Origin: Bacteroides sp.
Lineage (GTDB): Bacteria > Bacteroidota > Bacteroidia > Bacteroidales > Bacteroidaceae
Length of the DNA stretch: 6,004 nt
Assembly (NCBI GenBank): GCA_019412865.1
Contig: DXOJ01000074.1
Span: 1-6,004 of the forward strand
Reading direction: 5' to 3'
Numbering within the stretch: position 1 is the stretch's first letter; every line of letters begins with the position of its first letter. Below, one piece after another: positions 1 through 6,004 of this stretch. The position numbers and the translations under genes were made by a program. Under the pieces are notes generated by a model. The model saw only the letters and a list, made by a program, of their open reading frames with translations, was not told the origin of the DNA and did no database searches.

Positions 1-28
1 GCTTGCAATTATATAATTGAAGCTTGCA
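1..28. repeat. 14-bp perfect palindrome between two GCTTGCA direct repeats
   Basis: CAATTATATAATTG at 6-19 is its own reverse complement. It is flanked by GCTTGCA at 1-7 and again at 22-28, a start-to-start spacing of 21 bp, close to two helical turns. It lies directly upstream of the candidate promoter at 54-61. It could be a regulator binding site, but AT-rich palindromes arise easily by chance and the left edge is cut by the window. Confidence 0.4.
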
Positions 29-61
29 TTTATAGTTTACCCTTAATCAAACGTAACTTTG
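29..61 (+). promoter_or_regulatory. Candidate Bacteroides promoter (-7 box TAACTTTG)
   Basis: TAACTTTG at 54-61 matches all six fixed positions of the Bacteroides primary-sigma -7 element TAnnTTTG. TTTA at 29-32, with a 21-nt spacer, is a fair but imperfect -33 element. Transcription would start near 67-70, about 355 nt ahead of the sigma gene ATG. It could therefore make a long leader for the sigma gene, or a separate small RNA running into the hairpin at 119-145. An opposing box at 48-55 overlaps it. Confidence 0.4.
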
Positions 62-118
62 CAATAAGTACAAAGCAAGTTTGTCTTTAATGAAATGAAA
101 GTTTTCTCTTAATGTTTA

Positions 119-145
119 TGTCTCATCAAAGCCGTTGATGAGACA
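119..145. repeat. Perfect 11-bp stem / 5-nt loop hairpin
   Basis: TGTCTCATCAA at 119-129 pairs without mismatch with TTGATGAGACA at 135-145 around the loop AGCCG. Four of the 11 pairs are G-C. Neither strand has a T-tract directly after the stem, so it is not a textbook intrinsic terminator, although terminators without a strong U-tract cannot be excluded in Bacteroides. It may instead be an attenuator in a transcript started at about 68, the 3' end of a small RNA, or an operator. Its half-site GTCTCAT recurs in the palindrome at 245-270. Confidence 0.6.
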
Positions 146-244
146 ATGAATCGGTAAGATCGTGAAATGGTGAGATTGAAAAGGAGAGAAAGGTAAGGGC
201 AAACAGGTGTAAGTGGAGCGAAAATGCATAGATTTTAGTGTATG

Positions 245-270
245 GAGTCTCATTTTATAAAGTGATACTC
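245..270. promoter_or_regulatory. 26-bp imperfect palindrome, possible operator
   Basis: The two halves, GAGTCTCATTTTA (245-257) and TAAAGTGATACTC (258-270), form a dyad with 11 of 13 positions complementary. The mismatches are 249/266 and 253/262. The centre is TTTATAAA. It lies about 115 bp upstream of the -7 box that precedes the sigma gene, a distance compatible with an activator or repressor site. No bound protein can be named from the sequence. Confidence 0.4.
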
Positions 271-385
271 TATTTAATGTGAATATAACTTGTTGATAAT
301 GAGAAATATATGTTTAAATAAGTCTAACTAGATTCGTTGAGATTGATCCGCTTTATTTTACGACCGTTATATCCGAAATCCCCTC

Positions 386-393
386 TATATTTG
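386..393 (+). promoter_or_regulatory. Probable promoter of the sigma gene (-7 box TATATTTG)
   Basis: TATATTTG matches all fixed positions of the Bacteroides -7 consensus TAnnTTTG. Transcription would be expected to begin a few bases downstream, around 399-402, giving an untranslated leader of roughly 25 nt before the ATG at 425. No good -33 TTTG is seen at the usual spacing; the nearest candidate, TTTTA at 356-360, is 25 nt away. The match points to transcription by the primary sigma factor rather than strict autoregulation. It also argues against the GTG at 398 as a start, since that codon would lie at or before the transcript's 5' end. Confidence 0.6.
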
Positions 394-424
394 CATCGTG
401 ATTAAAACCGAAAAAGATAGTATT

Positions 425-940
425 ATGGAGACAATAGCTAACACTTACGACGACATTATCACCCGTTCTTATGAAGAATATTATCAGGTGATTCTTACCT
501 ATATTACTTATCGTATCACTCATCGCTACGAAGCGGAGGATCTAACCCAAGATGTATTTGTACGTCTGCTGGACTACAAACAAATGCTCCGTCCTGACAC
601 AGTAAAATATTTTCTGTTCACTATTGCCCGCAATATTGTAATCGATTATATCCGTCGTTATTATAAGAAGCAGGAGATAGACAGCTACATCTATGATACT
701 ATGTCTACTTCTACCAATGAAACCGAAGAAAAAATTATCGGTGATGATTTAATGACAATGGAACGGACCCGTCTGGCTACCATGCCCGAACAACGTCGGT
801 TAATTTATACATTAAGCCGTTTCGAAAATAAAACTTCTCCGGAAATCGCTAATGAACTGAATCTAAGTTGTAGGACGGTAGAAAACCACCTATTTCTTGG
901 ACGTCGTGAAATGCGCGAATTCTTCCGAAATTGTATATAA
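425..940 (+). CDS. ECF-type RNA polymerase sigma factor (sigma-70 family)
   Basis: This 171-aa protein is a cytoplasmic alternative sigma factor of the extracytoplasmic-function class, with only regions 2 and 4. Region 2 spans about residues 14-82 and includes the core-binding segment AEDLTQDVFVRLLD (37-50) and the -10-recognition segment KYFLFTIARNIVIDYIRR (61-78). A polar, poorly conserved linker follows (about 83-110). Region 4 (about 112-168) carries the -35-binding helix-turn-helix SPEIANELNLSCRTVENHL (138-156). The length is normal for the Bacteroidetes PUL-associated ECF family. An in-frame GTG at 398 would add nine residues, but ATG 425 is preferred because a -7 box ends at 393. By analogy with other loci of this layout, it probably activates the susC/susD-like pair beginning 132 bp downstream. 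No FecR-type anti-sigma gene lies next to it in the window, so its control is unclear. Confidence 0.94.
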   Translation: METIANTYDDIITRSYEEYYQVILTYITYRITHRYEAEDLTQDVFVRLLDYKQMLRPDTVKYFLFTIARNIVIDYIRRYYKKQEIDSYIYDTMSTSTNETEEKIIGDDLMTMERTRLATMPEQRRLIYTLSRFENKTSPEIANELNLSCRTVENHLFLGRREMREFFRNCI

Positions 941-1072
941 TCTTATTCATTAATAAATAACCCTTTGTGCTTATGGAAAAGGAGTCAGAATTTACAAAGA
1001 GGCACCTGTATGCCTTACCTTATTTTAGAGAACAAAAATTTAATACTATTTTTAAACCTCAAATTTAATGTT
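941..1072 (+). promoter_or_regulatory. Sigma-susC intergenic region; probable leader or promoter of susC-like gene
   Basis: This 132-bp AT-rich gap separates the sigma stop from the susC-like start. The + strand has no perfect TAnnTTTG: the closest are TATTTTTA at 1047-1054 and a TA...TTTG with the wrong internal spacing at 958-967. No strong terminator follows the sigma gene; AGGCA/TGCCT at 1000-1015 is a short five-pair stem, and the stem around 944-957 is A-T only. The lack of a housekeeping box fits use of an ECF-dependent promoter or read-through from the sigma gene, but no ECF consensus could be assigned. The gap contains the small ORF at 973-1068. Confidence 0.4.
973..1068 (+). CDS. 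Possible 31-aa leader peptide upstream of susC-like gene
   Basis: An ATG at 973 opens a 31-codon frame ending with TAA at 1066-1068, four bases before the susC-like ATG at 1073. The peptide begins MEKESEFTKRHLYALPYF and ends in KPQI. It is charged and has no signal peptide, membrane segment or recognised domain. It occupies nearly the whole usable intergenic gap, and its stop-start arrangement resembles the susC/susD-like junction downstream, so translational coupling or a leader-peptide role is conceivable. It may equally be a chance frame in AT-rich leader DNA. I do not recognise a family. Confidence 0.22.
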   Translation: MEKESEFTKRHLYALPYFREQKFNTIFKPQI

Positions 1073-4000
1073 ATGAAACGAAGAGGATTAATATTTAATT
1101 CGCGACCTAACAAGACAGCAGTGTTTGCGTTAGGATTAATGCTGGGACTTTGTCCTGTTTCAAAGGCATGGGCTGATACAAACATGAACGATAGTCAAGT
1201 AGTGGCACAGGCTCAAAAGAAAGTGAAAGGTCAAGTCGTTGATGCAATGGGCGAGCCATTGATTGGCGTGAATATTACTGTAATAGGTGGGACAGAAGGA
1301 ACGATTACAGATATCGACGGAAATTATACAATTGGTGTATCTGCTGGAGCCAAGTTGAAATTCAGCTATATCGGTTATAAAGATCAGATCATAGATGTAG
1401 CTTCGCAAACTGTGATAAATGTAAAGTTGCAAGAAGATAGCGAAGTATTGGATGAAGTTGTAGTAGTGGGATATGGTTCACAGAAGAAGGAAACATTGAC
1501 AGGTGCTGTAACGGTGGTATCTGATAAAATGTTGAAGAATAAAGGAACGATGTCAAGTCCGTTACAGGCAATGCAGGGGCAGGTTCCGGGTGTGACGATT
1601 ACTCGTAATTCTGCTGCTCCGGGAGATGAAAGCTGGGGCTTGAAATTGCGTGGTTCTGTTTCTGCAAATAATGCGGAGCCGTTGATCGTTATTGACGGAG
1701 TTGCTTATGATGGCGTAAATGCATTGCGTAATATCAACCCTTCCGATATACAGTCTATCAACTTTCTGAAAGATGCATCGGCAGCTATTTATGGTTCCCG
1801 TGCCGCAGGTGGTGTGGTATTGGTAACCACCAAACAGGCAAAGGAAGGAAAAGCGAGAATAGAGTATAGCGGTTCATACACTTATAAGATGGTGGGATTG
1901 CAGCCGGAACTGATGACAATGAACGAATGGGCGAATGCTGTGTTGCAGACTTGTCAGAATGACGGTCAGCCGGATTCTTATTCATGGGTGAAATATGCGA
2001 AAATGGCATTGGCCAGTGAAGGTAAATACATTGATTTGGATCACGGTGCAAATCCTTTTGCTCCCGGCTATTCAGATGTAATGGATTTCGTGTTTATGGA
2101 TACCAACTGGCAAGACGTGTTGTTCGGCAATTCTTATTCTACGCAACATGACCTGGCTGTTTCCGGAGGTACGGAAAAGAATTTATATCGCTTGTCCGTA
2201 GGGTATATGTATGATGACAGTAATTTGAAGTGGGGAAATAATAATAATCAGCGTTTCAATCTTCGTTTGACTAATAAACTGAAGGTCTTTGATAACTTTG
2301 CTATTGAATCAGTGATTGCCTACAACCGCCAGGATCAGGTATCTCCCTCACAACTGAATAAAACGTTGACATCCAGTTATCCGCAACCGGGTCTTCCGGC
2401 TTCTACGATTGATGGAAAACCTTATTCATGGGGAACTTGGCTGTCGCCAATCTGGTTTGCCGAGCTAGGTGGGGATAATCAATTGAAAGTATCTGAAATT
2501 AATATCAGTGAAAAATTCACTTACAATATCAATAAACATCTGGATGTAGTAGCAAATCTCGGTTATAACTCCGGAGTAGCTTCACGTGATATAAAGAAGA
2601 TGGCCATTACTTCTTATAATTATGCAGGGACTAAGATAAACACCAAGGCCGATGGCTATAAACAGGAAGAATCGTCATACGAGAAAACTAGTTCACGTAC
2701 AGACTTTTATTCTATGGCAGGTTATGTTGATTATCACAATACATTTGCGCAGCACCATAATGTAAGTGCGATGCTTGGTGCTCAATATGAATTGAAAGAA
2801 TATGATTATTTTGGTGTATCGGTGAAAGATATACAGAACTCATTGGAAACTGTAAATGGTGCGGGACTTGTGAATCTGACAGACAAACATGGTACGAAGT
2901 GGCATGAGGCTGTGATGTCCTACTATTCTCGTTTAAACTACAATTATAAGTCAAAATACTTATTGGAAGTAAATATGCGTTATGATGGTTCTTCCAAATT
3001 CAAACCGGAGAATCGCTGGGACTTCTTTTATGGAATATCCGGTGGATGGCGTATTACGGAAGAAGCGTTCATGAAGAATATCAAATGGCTGAACGATTTG
3101 AAAATCCGTCTTTCTTATGGTGAAGTAGGTAATCAAAGTGGTATTGATCGTTACGATGGTACGCAGTTCTATAAATTTGAATCTCAAAGCGGAGCTTACA
3201 TCGGTCCTAACAAAGGTACTATCATAGATACGAATGGTAAAATCGCTTCTTTGGGGCGTGAGTGGGAACGCATTAAGAATTATAACTTAGGATTGGATTT
3301 CTCTTTATTCAATTCCCGTCTGACAGGTACTGCCGAAGTGTACATGAAACGTAATGATAATATGTTGATTAATGTTTCTTATCCGGGAGTTCTGGGTGAT
3401 AACGCAGGTATGTCTAATAATGGAAAATTCAGATCACATGGATGGGAAATTATGGTAAACTGGTCTGATAAGATTGGAAAAGACTTCACTTATCATGTAG
3501 GAGGTACTTATTCTTTCAATACCAACAAACTGACAGATATTGGTGCAGTATCAGTCCTGAAATCCGGTTTCGTCGATAAGCAACAAGGCTATCCGTTGAA
3601 TAGTATTTTCGGTCTGCGTTATGCCGGTAAAGCACAGACAGAAGAAGAACGTCAAAAATATCTATATCGTTTCCTGACTGGTAATACCATCGGACTGACA
3701 GAACAAAACTTCCGTTTGGGAGATAATATGTATGCTGATGTAAACAATGACGGTAAACTGGATCAGAATGATATTGTTTATCTGGGTACAGATGATCCGA
3801 AAATCTCCTTCTCTTTTAATGTAGGAGCAGAATGGAAGGGATTTGATTTATCATTGGTTTTCCAGGGTGCTGCCAAACGTACTATCTTCCGTACGGGAGA
3901 TAATAACGGTAATGAGACTTGGCGTATACCGATGAGGGCATTATATATGAACACTTCTAATCAATCGGTAGGTAACACGTGGAGTCCGGAGAATCGGGGT

Positions 4001-4309
4001 GCTTATTATCCGACATATAGCAATAAGAATGAAATCAATGACTACAACTATCAGGCTTCTTCCTGGTCAGTGGAAGATGGTTCTTACATTCGTCTGAAGA
4101 ATGTGACATTAGGATACAATGTACCTGCTGCCTTTTTAGCTAAAACGAAAGCAATAAGTTCTTGTCGTGTATATGTAGCAGGTGCTGATCTTTGGGAATA
4201 TTCAAAGATTAACGACGGATGGGACCCGGAGGCTAGCCGTAAGGTATCAGCGGCAGGACGTTTCCCCTTTGTTCGTACTGTGACTTTTGGATTAAATCTA
4301 ACTTTTTAA
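1073..4309 (+). CDS. SusC/RagA-family TonB-linked outer-membrane transporter
   Basis: This 1078-aa outer-membrane beta-barrel is predicted to import oligosaccharides with TonB-ExbBD energy, in complex with the SusD-like protein encoded next. The signal peptide is residues 1-34 (basic MKRR, hydrophobic core AVFALGLMLGLC, cleavage after SKAWA). A carboxypeptidase-regulatory-like beta-sandwich follows at about 51-118, then a TonB-box-type segment DEVVVVGYG (127-135). The plug domain spans about 137-255 and includes the SusC/RagA signature around FLKDASAAIYGSRAAGGVV (231-249). The rest is the barrel, with a calcium-loop-like DVNNDGKLD at 889-897, and it ends in FGLNLTF with the terminal aromatic typical of barrel proteins. 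There is no STN signalling domain between the signal peptide and the carboxypeptidase-like domain. An in-frame TTG at 965 would add 36 residues ahead of the signal peptide, so ATG 1073 is chosen. Length is normal and the frame is intact. The substrate cannot be told from the sequence. Confidence 0.96.
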   Translation: MKRRGLIFNSRPNKTAVFALGLMLGLCPVSKAWADTNMNDSQVVAQAQKKVKGQVVDAMGEPLIGVNITVIGGTEGTITDIDGNYTIGVSAGAKLKFSYIGYKDQIIDVASQTVINVKLQEDSEVLDEVVVVGYGSQKKETLTGAVTVVSDKMLKNKGTMSSPLQAMQGQVPGVTITRNSAAPGDESWGLKLRGSVSANNAEPLIVIDGVAYDGVNALRNINPSDIQSINFLKDASAAIYGSRAAGGVVLVTTKQAKEGKARIEYSGSYTYKMVGLQPELMTMNEWANAVLQTCQNDGQPDSYSWVKYAKMALASEGKYIDLDHGANPFAPGYSDVMDFVFMDTNWQDVLFGNSYSTQHDLAVSGGTEKNLYRLSVGYMYDDSNLKWGNNNNQRFNLRLTNKLKVFDNFAIESVIAYNRQDQVSPSQLNKTLTSSYPQPGLPASTIDGKPYSWGTWLSPIWFAELGGDNQLKVSEINISEKFTYNINKHLDVVANLGYNSGVASRDIKKMAITSYNYAGTKINTKADGYKQEESSYEKTSSRTDFYSMAGYVDYHNTFAQHHNVSAMLGAQYELKEYDYFGVSVKDIQNSLETVNGAGLVNLTDKHGTKWHEAVMSYYSRLNYNYKSKYLLEVNMRYDGSSKFKPENRWDFFYGISGGWRITEEAFMKNIKWLNDLKIRLSYGEVGNQSGIDRYDGTQFYKFESQSGAYIGPNKGTIIDTNGKIASLGREWERIKNYNLGLDFSLFNSRLTGTAEVYMKRNDNMLINVSYPGVLGDNAGMSNNGKFRSHGWEIMVNWSDKIGKDFTYHVGGTYSFNTNKLTDIGAVSVLKSGFVDKQQGYPLNSIFGLRYAGKAQTEEERQKYLYRFLTGNTIGLTEQNFRLGDNMYADVNNDGKLDQNDIVYLGTDDPKISFSFNVGAEWKGFDLSLVFQGAAKRTIFRTGDNNGNETWRIPMRALYMNTSNQSVGNTWSPENRGAYYPTYSNKNEINDYNYQASSWSVEDGSYIRLKNVTLGYNVPAAFLAKTKAISSCRVYVAGADLWEYSKINDGWDPEASRKVSAAGRFPFVRTVTFGLNLTF

Positions 4310-4312
4310 TGT

Positions 4313-6004
4313 ATGAAGAATATGAAACTATATAAGAAAGCTCTTTTGATTTTATCGCTTGGCCTGGCACTGAATTCGTGTCTGGATCTTGATCCGCAGG
4401 ATCAACTGGCAGATGGCAACTTGTGGGGGGCAGCAGATGATTTTAAGTATTTTGCAACTAATTTCTATGGTTGGACCCGCGATTTCACATCGGTAATTTC
4501 TGATGGTGCACATTCTGACTGGCGTTCGGACTTGATGACTTCCGGTTCTGTAAACATGTACAGCAATGGTAGTAATCCGATTCCTACTTCAGATGGTAAC
4601 TATACAGGCAACTATGCTCATATCCGTCGTTGTAATTTGTTGTTGCAAAAAGCTGCGTCTTTTTCCGGTAACGGTGACATTAGTCGCTATGTAGCAGAAG
4701 CAAAGTTTTTCCGTGCTTATTCTTATTTTGATTTGGTACAATTATTCGGAGATGTGATTATTACCAAAGAACCGCTGGATATTACTTCTCCCGAACTGCG
4801 CATGAGCCGTAACGATCGTAGTGAAGTGATTGATTTCGTCATTCAGGACTTACGGGAAGCAGCTGAAGTATTGCCGGAGACAATCACAACGGATGATGAA
4901 GGACGTATTTCAAAGTGGGGAGCTTATGCATTTCTTTCACGTGTTGCTTTATATGAAGGCACATGGCAACAAAACCGTAATAATGAAGAACGTGGCAAAG
5001 CATTGTTGAGTATTGCAGCAGATGCAGCGAAGAAGGTTATCGACAGTAAGCAGTTCGAACTATTCAAACCTGCAGCGCTGGGAGATATGGCTTATAAATT
5101 CCTGTTCATTTTAGAAAATGTGCAGTCTAATCCTGCGAATCTGACTAAAAGTGCTAATAAAGAATATATATTCTATCGTCGTCATGATGAAACGATTGCT
5201 CCGATCGGGACTAATATCACACATGGTTGTGTAGCGAACGTGCAATATATTAATCGTAAATTTGTGAATATGTATCTTTGTAGCAATGGGCTACCTATTG
5301 ACCATGCTAAGAGTGCTGACGTCTTTAAAGGTTATGGAGGTCTGACTACGGAATTTGAAAATCGTGATAATCGCATGAAGAACTGTCTTCTGGCTCATGG
5401 CACTAAATATTGGGATAACGACAAACCGCGTATTGACTGGAAAGGTATGGATGGGGAAGATGCGACCAATGCCATTACATGTAATGTATTCCAAGGTTCC
5501 GGTTATCAAAACCAAAAATGGGGTACGGAACGTAAGGTGGCCGATACATTTGAAGGTTACGACTTCCCGATTATTCGTTATGCAGAAGTTTTATTGAATT
5601 ATGCCGAAGCTATGTATGAGTTGGGAACCACTGGCAAAGCTTTGGATGATGCCTTGAATATCTCGTTGAATTTGGTTCGTCTTCGTGTAAACCCGGATAT
5701 GCCTAAACTGACTACGTCTTTTGCTTCAGAAAACAGTTTGAATATGCGAGAAGAGATCCGTCGTGAACGTACCATCGAATTGTACAATGAAGGTTTCCGA
5801 GTTGATGATTTGAAGCGTTGGAATACTGCTATTGTAGAGATGCCTAAACCTATTCTAGGAGTGAAATGGACAGGAACTGATTTTGCGACTTCATGGGTTG
5901 GCGCTTCTAATATGGCAAAAGATTCCGATGGCTGTTTGATCTTGGAAAATAGTCGGCGCTGGGGTAGTAAAAATGACCTGTATCCGCTTCCGGTAGATCA
6001 GTGT
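4313..6004 (+). CDS. SusD/RagB-family glycan-binding lipoprotein (3' end cut by window)
   Basis: This reading frame has 564 codons and no stop before the window edge. The product is predicted to be a surface-exposed lipoprotein that binds glycan and caps the SusC-like barrel. The signal peptide KLYKKALLILSLGLALNSC has a lipobox LNSC with Cys23 as the lipidated residue, followed by the acidic start LDLDPQD. SusD/RagB family motifs occur in order: NYAHIRRCNLLLQKA (100-114), VAEAKFFRAYSYFDLVQLFGDV (127-148), KWGAYAFLSRVALYEGTW (201-218), FPIIRYAEVLLNYAEAMYELG (418-438) and IRRERTIELYNEGFRVDDLKRW (482-503); these include the TPR-like helices. The last visible residues, LYPLPVDQ, match the LFPIP-like motif near the usual SusD C-terminus, so probably only about 20-30 residues are missing. 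The start lies 3 nt after the susC-like stop, so the two are co-transcribed and probably translationally coupled. An internal ATG at 4322 is an alternative start. Confidence 0.95.
   Translation, partial: MKNMKLYKKALLILSLGLALNSCLDLDPQDQLADGNLWGAADDFKYFATNFYGWTRDFTSVISDGAHSDWRSDLMTSGSVNMYSNGSNPIPTSDGNYTGNYAHIRRCNLLLQKAASFSGNGDISRYVAEAKFFRAYSYFDLVQLFGDVIITKEPLDITSPELRMSRNDRSEVIDFVIQDLREAAEVLPETITTDDEGRISKWGAYAFLSRVALYEGTWQQNRNNEERGKALLSIAADAAKKVIDSKQFELFKPAALGDMAYKFLFILENVQSNPANLTKSANKEYIFYRRHDETIAPIGTNITHGCVANVQYINRKFVNMYLCSNGLPIDHAKSADVFKGYGGLTTEFENRDNRMKNCLLAHGTKYWDNDKPRIDWKGMDGEDATNAITCNVFQGSGYQNQKWGTERKVADTFEGYDFPIIRYAEVLLNYAEAMYELGTTGKALDDALNISLNLVRLRVNPDMPKLTTSFASENSLNMREEIRRERTIELYNEGFRVDDLKRWNTAIVEMPKPILGVKWTGTDFATSWVGASNMAKDSDGCLILENSRRWGSKNDLYPLPVDQC

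Larger units (their letters stand above)
1..424. other. Gene-free upstream regulatory region of the PUL
   Basis: No convincing coding region or RNA gene is seen here on either strand. All frames are broken by frequent stops, and the few ATG-started frames run only a handful of codons, for example 112-138 (8 codons) and 146-157. The DNA is AT-rich, with a purine-rich stretch on the + strand at about 162-224 that has no coding character and no tRNA-like fold. It contains two good + strand TAnnTTTG boxes, a strong hairpin, and a long imperfect palindrome, listed separately. The length and density of dyads suggest a control region for the sigma gene or the untranslated end of a neighbouring transcript. 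Which of these applies cannot be decided from this window. Confidence 0.8.

Noticed and set aside
112..138. Eight-codon frame MFMSHQSR overlapping the hairpin, as a leader peptide.
   Set aside because: Too short to distinguish from chance, and not near a downstream start.
119..145. Hairpin as a standard intrinsic terminator.
   Set aside because: No T-tract follows the stem on either strand and the stem is mostly A-T, so I list it as a hairpin of uncertain role.
171..346. Direct repeat TGAGATTGA at 171-179 and 338-346.
   Set aside because: Nine bases repeated once in about 400 bp of biased composition is within reach of chance.
398..424. GTG start giving a 180-aa sigma factor.
   Set aside because: The promoter-like box at 386-393 would place the transcript start at or after this GTG, and the nine extra residues lie before the conserved region.
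1..424. Invertible promoter of the kind known for Bacteroides surface genes.
   Set aside because: No pair of separated inverted repeats flanks either promoter; the dyads seen have adjacent arms.
1000..1015. AGGCA/TGCCT stem as an attenuator before the susC-like gene.
   Set aside because: Only five pairs plus one G-U, with no U-tract; too weak to call.
965..1072. Upstream TTG-started extension of the SusC-like protein by 36 residues.
   Set aside because: A normal signal peptide begins exactly at Met 1073. The extension would bury it, is not SusC-like, and uses a poor start codon.
2237..2248. AAT repeat (four units) inside the SusC-like gene, as a phase-variation tract.
   Set aside because: It is in-frame, encodes an ordinary Asn run, and trinucleotide slippage would not shift the frame.
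1160..3187. Several - strand open frames of 60-90 codons inside the SusC-like gene.
   Set aside because: They are shadows of a highly conserved long gene on the + strand, with no recognisable domains or start signals.
5291..5787. Short open frames on both strands overlapping the SusD-like gene.
   Set aside because: They lie wholly within the conserved C-terminal half of the SusD-like frame and encode nothing recognisable.

Overview
The window looks like the start of a polysaccharide utilization locus (PUL) from the Bacteroidota, most likely a gut Bacteroides. Three things support this: a SusC/RagA-type TonB-dependent transporter followed directly by a SusD/RagB-type lipoprotein, an ECF sigma factor just upstream, and matches to the Bacteroides -7 promoter element TAnnTTTG with no clear Shine-Dalgarno sequences. 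All supported genes are on the + strand.

Positions 1-424 hold no gene. They are AT-rich and dense in possible regulatory structure: a 14-bp palindrome between direct repeats (1-28), a perfect TAnnTTTG box at 54-61 with an opposing one at 48-55, a perfect 11-bp hairpin at 119-145, a 26-bp imperfect palindrome at 245-270, and a second TAnnTTTG box at 386-393. The last sits at the right distance to transcribe the sigma gene from its ATG at 425. Positions 425-940 encode a 171-aa ECF sigma factor. The 132-bp gap that follows contains a possible 31-codon leader ORF (973-1068) ending 4 nt before the next gene. Positions 1073-4309 encode a complete SusC-like outer-membrane transporter of 1078 aa. After 3 nt, 4313-6004 encodes the SusD-like partner, which is open at the window edge and probably lacks only its last few dozen residues.

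Inferred working model: the sigma gene is transcribed from a housekeeping-type promoter, and the sigma factor directs RNA polymerase to the susC-like/susD-like pair. SusD-like captures a glycan at the cell surface and forms a lid over the SusC-like barrel, which imports the oligosaccharide using TonB energy. No enzyme gene lies in the window, so the substrate cannot be told. The main oddity is that no anti-sigma gene lies between the sigma and susC genes, and the transporter lacks the N-terminal signalling (STN) domain expected in trans-envelope sigma/anti-sigma circuits. No wholly new system is evident; the regulatory DNA around the sigma gene is the most interesting part.
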